From Trogon surrucura (taxonomy: Eukaryota > Chordata > Aves > Trogoniformes > Trogonidae), in NCBI GenBank assembly GCA_020746105.1, contig CM036626.1:17628501-17692500 (forward strand): a stretch of DNA of 64,000 nucleotides, given 5' to 3'. The notes under the pieces were generated by a model that ran no database searches, was not told the origin of the DNA, and saw only the letters and a program-made list of their open reading frames with translations. Made by a program: the position numbers and the translations under genes. Below, piece after piece: positions 26,634 to 53,000 of this stretch. Positions within the stretch are counted from its first letter, which is position 1; each line of letters opens with the position of its first letter.

Positions 26634-26639
26634 TTTATT
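26634..26639 (-). terminator. FOXP1: Distal polyadenylation signal AATAAA of FOXP1
   Basis: The minus strand reads CAATAAAAATGC here. Some 45-75 nt further along the transcript is a strongly GU-rich stretch (TTTTTGGTTTGTGTGTG, 26561-26595), the usual downstream element for CstF. Cleavage would fall at about 26605-26620. A second AATAAA at 26691-26696 lies 57 nt upstream and could also be used. Confidence 0.75.
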
Positions 26640-27803
26640 GCATTTGAGAATGCTATAATGTCAGTAATTAGTACTGACTACACAACATTTTTTATTGTCT
26701 GTATCAACAGACATGGAATGATGGAATTACAGTTGATGTAAGGAATGAGTTTCTTTTATGCCTTATCAAAAAAAAAAAAATCAAAAAAAAAAAAAAATCT
26801 TGTTACTGGCAGCACATACACACAAAGCACCATGCTAACAGTCTGGACTGTACCATTTTCATCAAGGCTTATGGGTAGAAGACACTTGGTCACCTGTTCC
26901 GGGCCCATTAAAATGCAGTCGTTCACTGCAAATTCACCTCGCAAGACCAGAATGCTAAATGACTTCTGAAACATCTAAAAACTCACTCGGAGTTCATTAA
27001 CCAAGGTACCAAAGGATTTCAAAAGAGTTTAAACACTTCGTTGTTTTTTTTTTTTTTTCCCCCCATGCTATAACGAACGTGAGATTACTGGCGATCTGAA
27101 AACTACGACAGTTCAAAATTATCTTAAAAAACTTTATATATATATATATTTTTATGTATGTATATATATAAAATATCTAATGATCTGCGGTATTTGTAGA
27201 ACCAGAATCCCCGCGCCGGTCTCTTCCCGAAGCGGGAGCTCCCGGCGAGGGGAGGTGCAGGACCTGCAGCGGGACTCTTGCGAGTGAGAATCCAAAAAAA
27301 AGTTCATTATTTTTTTCTTTTGTGGTCACTTACTCTACATAAGCCTTGATTTTTCATTTCACTTCTAGTCGAATGCAGAAACCTGACAGGTTTTACATTT
27401 ACAAACTCTTTTTTTTTTTCTTTTTTTTTTCTTTTTTTTGTGGACAAGGAAGGCTTTGACTCTCATTCCTGACAGCGATTTACCTGATACATGGTACTAC
27501 TTTCATAATGTACGCTTTTCTTTGAGAAAAAAAACATGTAACAAATTGTCTTTACATCTTGGCACCTTGTAAAGTTTTTTTTTTGTTTTTTTTATACAAA
27601 AAGTTCAATAGTTCGACACTCCCCATTATTAATCACTACTTCACTGATAAACTTTGAAAGTGTGACCCTGGAATTCATCATGCAAAATATTTACTGCAGC
27701 AGGAGAAAAACATATTCTTATTTTATTTTTTTTTTAAAACGACTTTTTTTTTTTTTTTTTTTTCCTTTCAAATATATGAACTTTGTTTAAGACAGCCAGA
27801 AAA

Positions 27804-27810
27804 GGCAGTG
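27804..27810 (-). promoter_or_regulatory. Candidate miR-34 seed site (CACTGCC)
   Basis: This is a 7-mer complementary to positions 2-8 of miR-34a in the 3' UTR. FOXP1 is a known miR-34a target in mammalian B-cell development. A second copy lies at 31156-31162. A given 7-mer is expected by chance about once in 16 kb, so two in 5 kb is suggestive only. Confidence 0.45.
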
Positions 27811-29650
27811 GTAAGATAACAGAAGGGGTGGGAAAGTATCAAAAAAACCAGCTTAAACACAAAAACTGTACAAAAATGCTTCGATCAATGATAACAGGAG
27901 AAGAAAAAAAAAAAAAAAAATCTGTCAACTATGTTACAATTTAAAAGCTGGAAAAAAAAAAAAAGTCAGGGATTTTCTCCCACATGTCAGCAAATGTCAT
28001 CCAATATTCTTAAAGCAAGGATAACTAAATAAAATACATGTGCAGCGTATTCTGCAATTCCATTACATACAGTAGTTTTTTTTTTTTTTCAAAGCTATTT
28101 GTTTTTTTTTTTTTTTTAGTATAGTTAATATAAAGCAGTTGCACAAAAAGCAAAAGGTGTTTTGACAAACAGGTCTGCATTTATTTTCCTTTTGAGGAAC
28201 GATATCTTTAAAAAAAAAAAAAAAAAAAAAAGGAAAAAAAAAAAAGGACCTTTTCCTCCACCTTTTCCTCCCCTCCCCGCCCTCCCCCCGACAGACAAAG
28301 GCTCACACAGACACAGTGGGATATTTATGTACAACATAAGAAACCCCTCCCTAAAGAAGCAACTGTATATCCAAAGGGATACGGAATCAGAACTGTAAAA
28401 ATCAACGTGAAGTTTGCTTGATGTAAAGCCTGAGATTTTCAGTTGGTTCTTCCGCAAGGCTGCGACACCTGCCAGATACGTTAAAATCTAATTTTTTCTC
28501 TCTTTTTTTTTTTTTACCTCCTTTTTTTTTGTGGTTTTTTTTTCTTTTTTTTTTTAAATTTTTGCTACAGTCTTTAGACTAAGCATGCAAGACATAACAA
28601 CTAAGTGCAACTGAGTGAAATGTATTTTTTTTTTTTATTTATTTATTTACTCATTCCCTAACAGTTTGGACTGAGGTATGCGTACTAACAGTTTCTCATG
28701 CTGTTATCTTTACTCATGTCTAGCTACACATGCTGAGAATGAACTAATCTACCAGATTTTTATCCCCTTCTGAATACCGAACTAACCAGCAAACCACTCA
28801 GTTTAGAAGCACGGGGCTCAATTCTCATGATCCCTATCTGGCTACCGCCGGCACGTCACGAAGCTGCCTGGATATAATTTAAATGAGAAAAAAAAAAACT
28901 ACAATAAATGGTTCAAATGACCACAGACTGCCCTTTTTTTTTTTTTGTCTTTCGAAACAGAAAGCAGAGTCGAGTTTTTGTAAAAGTAACTGCCAATAGA
29001 ATTTCTTGTACCGAAGCTTACGAGTGGACAGGAGTGTTATTTCCTCACGCAAAACGCTGACCAAAAAACTGAGCGCAACCGAGCGAAGGTGCCGAGATCA
29101 CCCCAAACCGAAGCAGTCATCCCAGCACAGTCCCGAAACAGAAGTGGCACGAAATCTGTAGAACCAAAGACCGAATTGGTTTTTTTTTTTTCTTTTTACT
29201 TCTAGAAATACTATTACGTGGTCCAGTTAAACCGTGGGAGCTTTTTCTGTTCTCGTCCGCGTTTCATTAAACTGCCTCCTTTATCTGATGCTCTAATTTC
29301 CCGCGAAATACCGGGTCTCTTTGATTTCTCCGGCTCCCTTCTCGTAGCTCTACCACTAACACTGATTCCTAGTTTTAGCCTCAAAAGCTCTCCTCGATTC
29401 CTCTTTACAGACTCTTCATTTTGGTCACTGTAAAGGATTGCAAATAAAAAGTAACAACTTTGGTTCAGACATCTACTTGGCCTTCTAAATTTTCTAGAAT
29501 AAAGGAGCAGTTTCCCTCTCAGGTTAGCAATAGCCCACATCTTGTCATTTCCCTCTAAATTCTTCAACCTCCTTTGATCAACAATAAGAGGATATTTGGC
29601 TTCATAAGATAAAGCATATAACAGAGAACATAATTTACCTTTGTGTAATA

Positions 29651-29658
29651 TCTTTGGT
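29651..29658 (-). promoter_or_regulatory. Candidate miR-9 8-mer site (ACCAAAGA)
   Basis: The transcript strand carries a full 8-mer seed match to miR-9 within AATTACCAAAGATATTAC. miR-9 regulation of Foxp1 is described in spinal motor neurons, which makes this site plausible. Conservation was not tested. Confidence 0.45.
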
Positions 29659-30711
29659 AATTTTAGGAGAGAAAAAAAAAAAAAAAGGTACAAAGAAGAA
29701 TATAAATTAAGCTCTGAAAGGCTTTTTTCGAAATAATAAAAAAAAAGCTACAGTCCTACATAAATAAACGAGTGACGGAGAAGTGGCTGCAGAATGGAAA
29801 CGTTTGGGTGTTTGGTGACCGAGGTTTACTGACCTATCGCAACAGGTTTTGTACGCCGTGCTCGCGCTGAAGAGCCTCGCCAAGCTTTGCCTACCAAGCC
29901 CCGGCGCGAATTCTCTCCCGGATCTCCCGTCTCCTCACGGCGAGGTTTCCATACTGGCTGGCGTAATATTGCGTAACAATCCCAACTGCAGTACAGGATT
30001 TGCACAGCTGAAAATTAACACTTTAGCATTAGTGGGGCTCCGTCCTTATTAACTCCCGTGACAAGTTCAACCTGAAATCTGATTTGTATTCAAAGAGACT
30101 GATGCCACCAAGCGATCCCGAACCGGTGTTTTAACGGCGAAACGTCGCGCCGCGTACAATAACAAGGCAATGAAGTCATCTTTCCAACCACTACTTGCAA
30201 ATGCAAAAAGGAAAAAAAAAAAAATATAAAAATCGCAATAATAAATGTAGAGGTGCCCATCTCGGTAATCACGGATATTCCAGAAAGATACGCTGACCCA
30301 TCAGAACTCGCGTTAAACAACCGAGAACCTGCCACTGTACGACTCATCCTCTAATGAAAGTGAACTCTGTTGGTGCTGCATATATTTCTTTGTGCTGTTC
30401 AATTTTGTGGCATTTGCTAATATTCACCGTTGCTGCCAAAAAAAAAACAAACCACACCTAAAAAAAAAAAAAATCAATCAAAAGACCCAAACCAAAAAAA
30501 AAAAATATATTAAAAATACTGCTTTGTGGAATGAATCTGTGTTGCTTCCTACAGTGTTTCTATGTTCATCTGTCATTCATTCTCATTCTTGCAGTACTTC
30601 GTTCCTCTCTCCCCGCTGGACAACCCTTCCACATGTTATAGTGCAGCATTTGGGACCTTTTTCAAAAAAACAACACCGGAAAAAAAAAAAAAAAATACGG
30701 AGACACCGAAA

Positions 30712-30719
30712 TGGAATGT
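30712..30719 (-). promoter_or_regulatory. Candidate miR-1/206 8-mer site (ACATTCCA)
   Basis: This is a full 8-mer seed match for miR-1/miR-206 in the 3' UTR. FOXP1 has been reported as a miR-1 target in mammals. Seed match only. Confidence 0.4.
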
Positions 30720-30798
30720 TTTCCATAGCTAAAGAAAACATGGTGGCATCTGAAGGGAACTGGAATGAATGACAGAAAAAACTACAAACAATTCAATG

Positions 30799-30838
30799 AC
30801 ATTCAGCTTCGTATAATAAAAACACCTATTAACATTCA
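30799..30838 (-). promoter_or_regulatory. Two candidate miR-181 seed sites (TGAATGT)
   Basis: Matches to the miR-181 seed occur at 30799-30805 and 30832-30838, 26 nt apart on the transcript strand. Two closely spaced copies are less likely by chance than one, but no conservation was tested. Confidence 0.35.
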
Positions 30839-31155
30839 TCACAAAGTACAGAAAACGTCGAAGCCTCCGAGAGGCCCTGGGCCCAGATGAGGCCTGAGGT
30901 CAGAACTTAAAATGGTAGAGAAGTGGGGCGGGGGGGGGATAAAAGCAATACATTAACAAGTTTGGGATTTTTTTTTTTTTTTTCTTTGAACCCCTTCCCC
31001 CCCGATATCCACGCTCACACGCACACACACATACCCACACACGTGCACACACGGGCCTTCCCCATCCCAAATGGAAGCAAAAAAAAAAAAAAAAAGAAAA
31101 AGAAAGAAACCAACCAAAAAAAAAAAGAAAAAGAACAACCAACAAATGGAGTAAA

Positions 31156-31162
31156 GGCAGTG
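31156..31162 (-). promoter_or_regulatory. Candidate miR-34 seed site (CACTGCC), stop-proximal
   Basis: This second 7-mer match to the miR-34a seed lies about 450 nt after the stop codon. Only 18 nt separate it from a miR-19 8-mer (31181-31188), a spacing at which miRNA sites can cooperate. Confidence 0.45.
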
Positions 31163-31180
31163 ATAATCAACATGCAGTAC

Positions 31181-31188
31181 TGTGCAAA
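31181..31188 (-). promoter_or_regulatory. Candidate miR-19 8-mer site (TTTGCACA)
   Basis: The transcript strand carries a full 8-mer complementary to the miR-19 seed with the opposing A. It lies 18 nt from the stop-proximal miR-34 site. Inference from the seed match only. Confidence 0.4.
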
Positions 31189-31613
31189 TATGTTGTCCAT
31201 TGGAATCCTTAAAATCTGGGCAAAGACTTGATCTGCAGTTCAGGTGTACATGCTCAGTTTGATGTCCTCAAGTGTCCAAAATTGGCAGGACCTGCAGTCC
31301 ACAGCTGGCTGCTAAATGCAAGTGAATCAGTTTAGCAAATTTACAACACTGATGTTGACTGTAAGAGAGGAAAATCCCAAGTACCAAACAAGTCCATCCA
31401 ATGCACAGAGTACAAATTCCTTTTTTCAACAAAAAGTAGAAAAATCAAAAATACTCCCAAATGGGATACTTGATGGCACTAAGAGTTAACATATTTCAGA
31501 GTTGTCAAAGTGGACTGAGAATCCTCCAGACTGTACAATAATGGAGAGATTTCACAGCTAAGTTTGACGCGTTCTTCCAATCTTCATTCTCAGGGTAACG
31601 ATGTCAGACATAC

Positions 31614-40977
<9,364 letters not shown>

Positions 40978-41047
40978 CTGTAAAGCAGCATTGAGAGGTG
41001 TGCAGTAGGTGTGGCTGGTCTGTATGTTTTTAATAAGAGAAGGGTTA
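40978..41047 (-). CDS. FOXP1: FOXP1 exon 19: post-forkhead linker
   Basis: This 70-nt exon supplies the last base of the codon split with exon 18 or 18b, then 23 residues beginning [20 protein letters not shown]. It lies directly after the forkhead domain and has no known domain of its own. The exon begins TAACCC, so if it were joined straight to phase-0 exon 17 the first codon would be TAA (stop). One of exon 18 or 18b is therefore obligatory. It ends on a complete Gln codon. Acceptor: tatgcag; donor: gtaagatt. Confidence 0.96.
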
Positions 41048-42525
41048 CTGCATAAGAAAAACATAAAAAGGAGAGTTAAATGCAACCAACTTCTGCGCGA
41101 GCATTTCAAGCATGTAACGCTTCCTCCCACACCAGAAAACTAGAGCTGAGACTGTTTTTCCACACAAGTTCTCTTTCGCCTCTCTCTTTCTTTTTTAATT
41201 CAAAGAAAATATCTTGAGTTTTAGGCTACGGTTATCATATTTGCCTTTACTAAATAAGGAACATCATTATCTCTCCACGTTACCTCACCATGTGTTCTAC
41301 TACCCTGTGTTAGTAGCACATCTTGGCATCTCTGCTCATTTTAGCTGCGTTCGGGAGAAATTCTCCCATATTCGTCGTGCCTGGGAGCCAGTTACTGTGT
41401 AAAGGTCCGTCGTGAGGGGGGTTATGGTCAAAAAGCATCACGGGGCATTTGAAATCCTGCTTCATGCCAAATTCTTTTCGAAGTCGCTGGCAGCGGAGTC
41501 CCTCGCGATGGAGCAGGGGACGGCGACGAGAGAGGATCTGAGCCGCGTTATTCCCTGCCAGGCAAACGGCGAGAGGCCCCGCCTGCAGACCACGCCAAAA
41601 AACGTGCTGCCCTAAAGGCTGTTTTAATTAAAAATATGCCCGTGTGCTGTTTTGGACCCTTACTTCAGTCATCTTAAGTTGACATAAGGGGCCGGATTTG
41701 AGGAAAACGAATGCCAAGCATGCCTTGCCCTCTCTTTAGTGGGCATCTAAATAACACTGGTTCCACTGAAAGGGGGGAAAAATATAAATAATCGAATACA
41801 ATCTAGGTAAAAAGCGCCAATGCAAAAAATCTCCAAAGTTGTTATCACTCACTGGGTATTTTTATTTCTGGCTTTTTCATGTGGGAATAAATCATGGTGA
41901 GAAGAGACTTAATGGAGCCCCTCCCACAGGGACCAGCGAGGATCAGTCGTCCTGGAGAGATGGCCTTCGAGTAAAGGTCAAAGAAAATTGCTTTGGGAAC
42001 CCCAGGAATATTTGTGCGTCGTCGTTGCAGACACAAGACGGCCTGTTGATTATAATCTTTACAGCCGGTCTCGCTGCACTTGCAAACTTTTTAAAGTTAA
42101 TTCAGCGGTTCTGTCTTAAAAGCACCTGACTTCACTTCTGATTAAGAGTTGCAAAATAAAGCACACAACCAAAAGCAAAGGAAAACATCAGAATTAAAAC
42201 TTATCTGAAGTCTTTCCTGGCATACACCTGTCTTCCTGACAGGTCTACAGCAGCGTATCCGCGCTAGCGTGGATAATAATTTTAGTCTACACTGCACTAC
42301 AAACAAATGCTACAACAAACATGTCAAAGCAGAGTTATTACTACAGGCATTTGGATTATCAGAGTAGGAACACACAAAATACACGTAACAACCAAAAAAT
42401 TTAGTTTCTTTAGCAGCAAAGGTGATGTCACTATCTCGTGAAATGCAAGTCTACATGAGATGGGTAAATCATGCAAAGCAAAGCAACAGCAGAAAAAAAA
42501 AATTAAAGCAAGTAAAAGCTCTTAC
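41048..42525 (-). other. FOXP1: FOXP1 intron between exons 18b and 19
   Basis: This is a 1,478-nt intron. Just after the exon 18b donor it carries TGCT (AGCA on the plus strand) at 42507-42510, 42488-42491, 42482-42485 and 42477-42480, and two overlapping copies at 42412-42418. UGCU is the core of MBNL-binding sites. Otherwise nothing recognised. Confidence 0.9.
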
Positions 42526-42695
42526 TGTGCAACAAGCTCGCCAAAGTTTTCATCAGGGCAGTATTTTCGAGGACGGCCTCGTTGAATATGACGGCCACGT
42601 TTAAACTCTTCATCATCAACAGTCCAAAAGGACCCAAACTCATCCTCTACTCTGATAAAGCACTTATGCAGTGAGAGGTTGGTGCGAATGGCACC
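42526..42695 (-). CDS. FOXP1: FOXP1 exon 18b: alternative (ES-cell type) forkhead exon
   Basis: This 170-nt exon encodes 56 residues plus two bases (CA) of a His codon, beginning [20 protein letters not shown]. It is a tandem homologue of exon 18: 21 of the first 35 residues are identical by my hand alignment. It matches the alternative exon described in mammals as exon 18b of FOXP1-ES, the pluripotency isoform with altered DNA specificity. The contact residues Asn and His of NAVRH are Gly and Thr here, while the Arg is kept. Its last third is longer than exon 18 and basic, with HIQRGRPRKYCPDENF, including an AT-hook-like RGRP core. A long pyrimidine tract precedes the acceptor (cttgtcccag), and the donor is gtaaga. 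It joins exon 19 in frame (CA|T, His). Confidence 0.93.
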
Positions 42696-47824
<5,129 letters not shown>

Positions 47825-47926
47825 CTTCCACGTCGCTGCGTTGCGTCTGAAGTAAGCAAACATTCGCGTGAACCAGTTGTAGATTTCGTTTAGTGTTAGC
47901 TGTTTTTCCGGCGATTCGAGGATGGC
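47825..47926 (-). CDS. FOXP1: FOXP1 exon 17: forkhead helices 1-2 and dimer-swap region
   Basis: This 102-nt phase 0-0 exon encodes 34 residues, [20 protein letters not shown] then [14 protein letters not shown]. It carries helix 2 and the hinge of the forkhead domain. The FAYFRR stretch is the FOXP-specific region in which an Ala replaces the Pro of other FOX proteins and permits domain swapping. The exon ends on a complete Lys codon (AAG), which fixes how exons 18, 18b and 19 can follow it. The acceptor, cttcacaag, is preceded by a weak pyrimidine tract and an (AC)11 microsatellite, which reads (GU)11 in the transcript. The donor is gtaagcc. Confidence 0.97.
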
Positions 47927-49034
<1,108 letters not shown>

Positions 49035-49984
49035 CTACCGAAGGGCTGCAGAGAAAATTCTCGATGATGGAGTCCTCCTCAGCTCGAAGCAGACGGCACA
49101 GCCCCAGCGCCCGCTTCAGCACAAAGTGCTGCTGTAACGTCTCCATTAGGACCCAATAAAGTGAAATAAATATACCCATTTCCAAACAGATTTAAAAAAC
49201 AGAGTGACGTAGCCCACTGCCAGAAGGACAAATTGTGAATTTCTATTTAAACCTGAAACCAAGATCTCACCCAGGCACACAGCGATTTTAATATTTTAGT
49301 TCCATTGTTTCACAATCTAAACCCCACACATCTCTTATTTCCATGTTATCATTATGCATGGTTTCTAATCAGTCTTCTTGGATATTTCATTGAAGCCATC
49401 AGGCTTAAAATAAAAGGCAAAACTTTCCTAGGGATGTACTAGGCAGAAATGCAATCTCTTTCTTCAGCACTTAGGCTTCTCTTCCTTTTTTTTTTTTTTC
49501 CTGGTCCCCTCTGTTCATCCATTTTAAAAGGAAAGCCCAGAGTAGGTTACCACTGGAATAATTTAATTAATCACACTGCATGAAATACCGTAAGCATTCA
49601 TCCCAGCAGAAGCAGCACCGCTCTTTTTTGAACTCCTGGGACGGAAGGCATTGGAGTTACCTGCACAAAGCTCAGCCCCAAGACACAGCTGGCTGTAAAA
49701 CACAACCGCCTCGAGGACCATGTATCAAACCCAGCTCCAACCCAAGCGTTTTCGATACACAACCCTATTAATATAACCAGCACCCACATTCCTCCCCGAC
49801 CCTTTCTTTCTGCCCTATGACGTCCTTTGAAAGATGATGCTCTGACTCAACAGGTCACTCCTGCTGAAGCGCTTTAAACAAACAATCCAATCTCTTAACT
49901 ACAGCATCAGAAAAGACCACTGAGGAAAGGGCTCTTTGACTACTTCCACATTTCCTTCCCTTCGGCGGTTTGGTGAATAACATC

Positions 49985-50053
49985 GGTGAAATCCTGACCC
50001 CGTTGAAGTCAGCAGCAAAGTTCCTACTGAATTTAACAGGGCTGAAATTTTAC
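49985..50053. repeat. Imperfect palindromic ancient interspersed repeat
   Basis: Left arm GTGAAATCCTGACCCCGTTG and the reverse complement of the right arm (GTAAAATTTCAGCCCTGTTA) are similar, making an imperfect hairpin. The wording resembles a palindromic MITE-like repeat widespread in amniotes. The family name was not checked. Confidence 0.45.
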
Positions 50054-53000
50054 AACTTTTGTTCACGATTAAAATTCCTCTTTGCTGGCCATTAAACCTT
50101 TTCAGGCGAAGGCAGGGCGCACTACTCAGCTACATCCCCAAATACCTCATGTCTATCCATAAGGCACTGTATTAATTTTCCTCATATGAAAGTAGGCAGA
50201 TAAGAAAACTCCTATTAGCACCCCTCATAGGAGCTAACAGCCACAAGTAACGTTTCTTTACAAAAATACAGGATCTACCCAAAACAAAGGTAGTGGCTAA
50301 ATAGAAAGCTCTGATATCACGGAGCAGAGAGCGCAAATCCACCGAGGAAGGGTGAAAGGTGATGAAATATGGGTATTGATTTGCTGCGCTGGTGGGAACC
50401 GCTAACGGGAGTCAAGAGGTGAGCCCGGAGCCTCTTCAAACCCCGACAGCACCAGGAACTTGTCGCCACGTGCTGCCGAGAGAGCCCAGCCCGCGTGTTG
50501 GCTGGTGGGATTTAAGGCCACTGATGAGGGATGTGCGTATAACACCGTCTCCCTGATACCCCTCTATCCACCCACGGCACACGATGAAAGGACCAGTGAC
50601 GACAGTTACAGTATAACTGACAGGTCTCACCACAGAACTGAACTTGCTGCATTTTATCTCAGTTTCAGGTTCTTTTCATCGACTTCATCACCCAGCCCTG
50701 GCGCAGGCTCGGCAGCCGGGCCCTCGCGTCGGAAAAGATCGCCGCTCGCGCTTCATCATTACGGCTCCCACTACTCCGTTTCAAAAGAGTCTCCTTCCTT
50801 CTTCCGTGTGTAAAAACTTAACATTTAATCTGTCTCTACTAGGGAACTGCAAGAAAGGATCCGCAAAGGTCAGCGTTCCCCGCTTGAAGAATCTGAAGCG
50901 AGTTCAATTTCTTTAGGCTTTTCAGCGTAGGTAGCAAGGAGGAATAAACAGAGATGAGGACGAGTAAAGGGGGGGGCTTTAACAGGCTTGACAAATGACA
51001 CTGCGATTCACACCCACTGCTGGGCTGCCACTAATAAGCTACAGAGGAAGCAGCCAATCTCAGCTAATTACCAGATAAAATTGTATTGTAAGGACTCTAA
51101 TTAGGAGATGCTTATGGAGGTGATCTAATGATTAAACGCTGCATCCAAGTGACCCCACCATCAATGTGCAGTGGTGCAAGATGTCACCAGAATATTTTGT
51201 AGAAACAGTAATTTTATTTCAAGGAGGGAAGGCAGTAATATTTGTAATAATGGCTATGAGGTAAACTAATTAAAAGACAGTTCCTAAAGGAAGACTGTGG
51301 CTTTGAGCAGCTGTGGCCGTTCCAAAACAAAGTGCCAAATCTCAACAGAGGAGCTGCAGTCAAGTGGAAAATTTCTGCCTGACCTCTGCTCTTGCTATTA
51401 ATTTGCAGGAAAACTAATGACACATATACATATTCCCACAAAATTGTTCTAATTGCTAATTTGCCAAAGGAGCCCAGTTTCCAAATTAAACATGACTGCA
51501 GTCTGTGAGGAAAGAGAGAACAAAAAGCTGGAACGCAGCGAGTCTGCCGCGTTTCACCTCCGACGACCATTTGCGAGCCTGAACCAACAAGTTAATGAAA
51601 CACGACCTTGTCGATCGCCAGCGAAGTTTTTCCTTTTTCCGTGTTTTATTTGATGACACTCTCCTCCTCCAGCCGGGGTCTGATCCCTGCCGGCGCTGTT
51701 ACCAAAACATGAGCTCGGGTAAGGGAGGACTCGGCTGCGCTCCCTTCGCTGCGGCTTTCTTTGTTGCATCTACAGCGCGAAGGCTGAAAAATCGGTTGTG
51801 AATTAGAGCAGAATAACAAATTATGAATGGTGTTGGTTTTGTTGCCATCTTGAATTATTAATCCGAATGGTAAACTATTAAATCTTAATATTGGTGTCAA
51901 TTAGAAACCCGAAAGCAGCCGTGGATGATTGTGCAGGGCAAAGATCAGGGAGGGACCAGGCTGGGAGGGTTTCTTTTCCTGATGGAAACTTGACATGGCT
52001 TCTCCCTGTTTGCATTTTCTATTTAAAAACAGGTTACTATGATTAGAAAAGTTGTTCGCGCTGGTATTTTGTACACAGCCTGTTTCCCACATGCTGTAAT
52101 TTTTTTGGATGAGGCATCACTGCCGTCAGAAGGGAGGGAGCCCTGGTCACCGAGTTAGCACTTTAACGAGCGAGAGCTCTCGTGCTGCAGGAAGGCACAA
52201 CGTGGAGCTCTTGCCGAGCGCACCCCAGAGCACAGCCCCTGCACCAGAGTCAAACAGTTTTTGTCATGTTTGTGCCGGGGTTTTGGGGAAGGAGGATTTC
52301 ATCCCGCCTTTAAAAGACCCCCAAAACCAAAAGCCTTCCCAACAAGAAGGGAAAAAAAAACAAATTAGGAGAAAACCTGCCAAACACTGCAGGTTTTAGG
52401 TTCTAAAGTTCTGCAAATTCGATCGCTGAACCTTGCTGGGCGCTTTGTTCACTTTTGTTTTTTGAGAACGGTTCCTCGTGCTGTTTTAACTTCATCATAA
52501 ACGCCATTAATTGTTTCAGCATTCAATATCCTGCTTAGGATTTTATTATTAACCTTCCCTTTCAAGAAATAGTCATGTCTTCCTATTAAAGGTGAAGACT
52601 GAGTCATTTTCTTTTTTTATTTTAGATATAAACAAGGCAGAGAGGTAACCCTCTCCTTCACCCCGTAAAACAGATTTCCAGTAAGTGGCTCTGCCATTAG
52701 GGCTCAGTCCAATTTCTTTTTGTGTAAACATTTTACATGACAATAGCGGCTGTGCATGAAAAAAAAAAAAAAAAAAAGCCCCTGAAACTCTTTTAAAAGA
52801 GAAACAGAAATAAATTATATCTGTTTCTACGTGTCACGGTGGGGCCGTACCCACTGGTTCCTCTGCGATGGATGCTGCTGCTCTGCTGCCAGCTGGGGCT
52901 GAGGATTTATCTGCACTGAGTTGAAAGGCTCCGGAGCAGAGACTCCTTTTCTTGACACCGAGGTGGGAGAGAACGCTGAGGCTGGGCCTGAAAACTCTGC

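Larger units (their letters stand above)
26610..31613 (-). other. FOXP1: FOXP1 3' UTR (about 5 kb)
   Basis: The non-coding rest of exon 21 runs from the TGA to the polyadenylation site near 26610. No long conserved reading frame, splice pair or foreign repeat interrupts it. It is full of A and T homopolymers: T runs on the plus strand (A runs in the mRNA) at 27044-27058, 27744-27763 and 28102-28118, and A runs at 28211-28230 and 31079-31095. There are two short AC/TA microsatellites (27137-27176 and 31013-31043). Additional TTTATT hexamers on the plus strand (AATAAA in the mRNA) at 26691, 27722, 28180 and 28636-28649 could give shorter transcripts. The length agrees with the long 3' UTR known for mammalian FOXP1. 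Confidence 0.85.

Noticed and set aside
27044-28118. Homopolymer T runs as retropseudogene tails
   Set aside because: They lie inside the continuous FOXP1 3' UTR, without adjacent gene-like sequence or target-site duplications.
42526-42695. Possibility that exon 18b is a decayed duplicate (pseudo-exon)
   Set aside because: Open frame, matching phases, strong splice sites, a long pyrimidine tract and near identity to the known mammalian alternative exon all argue for a working exon.
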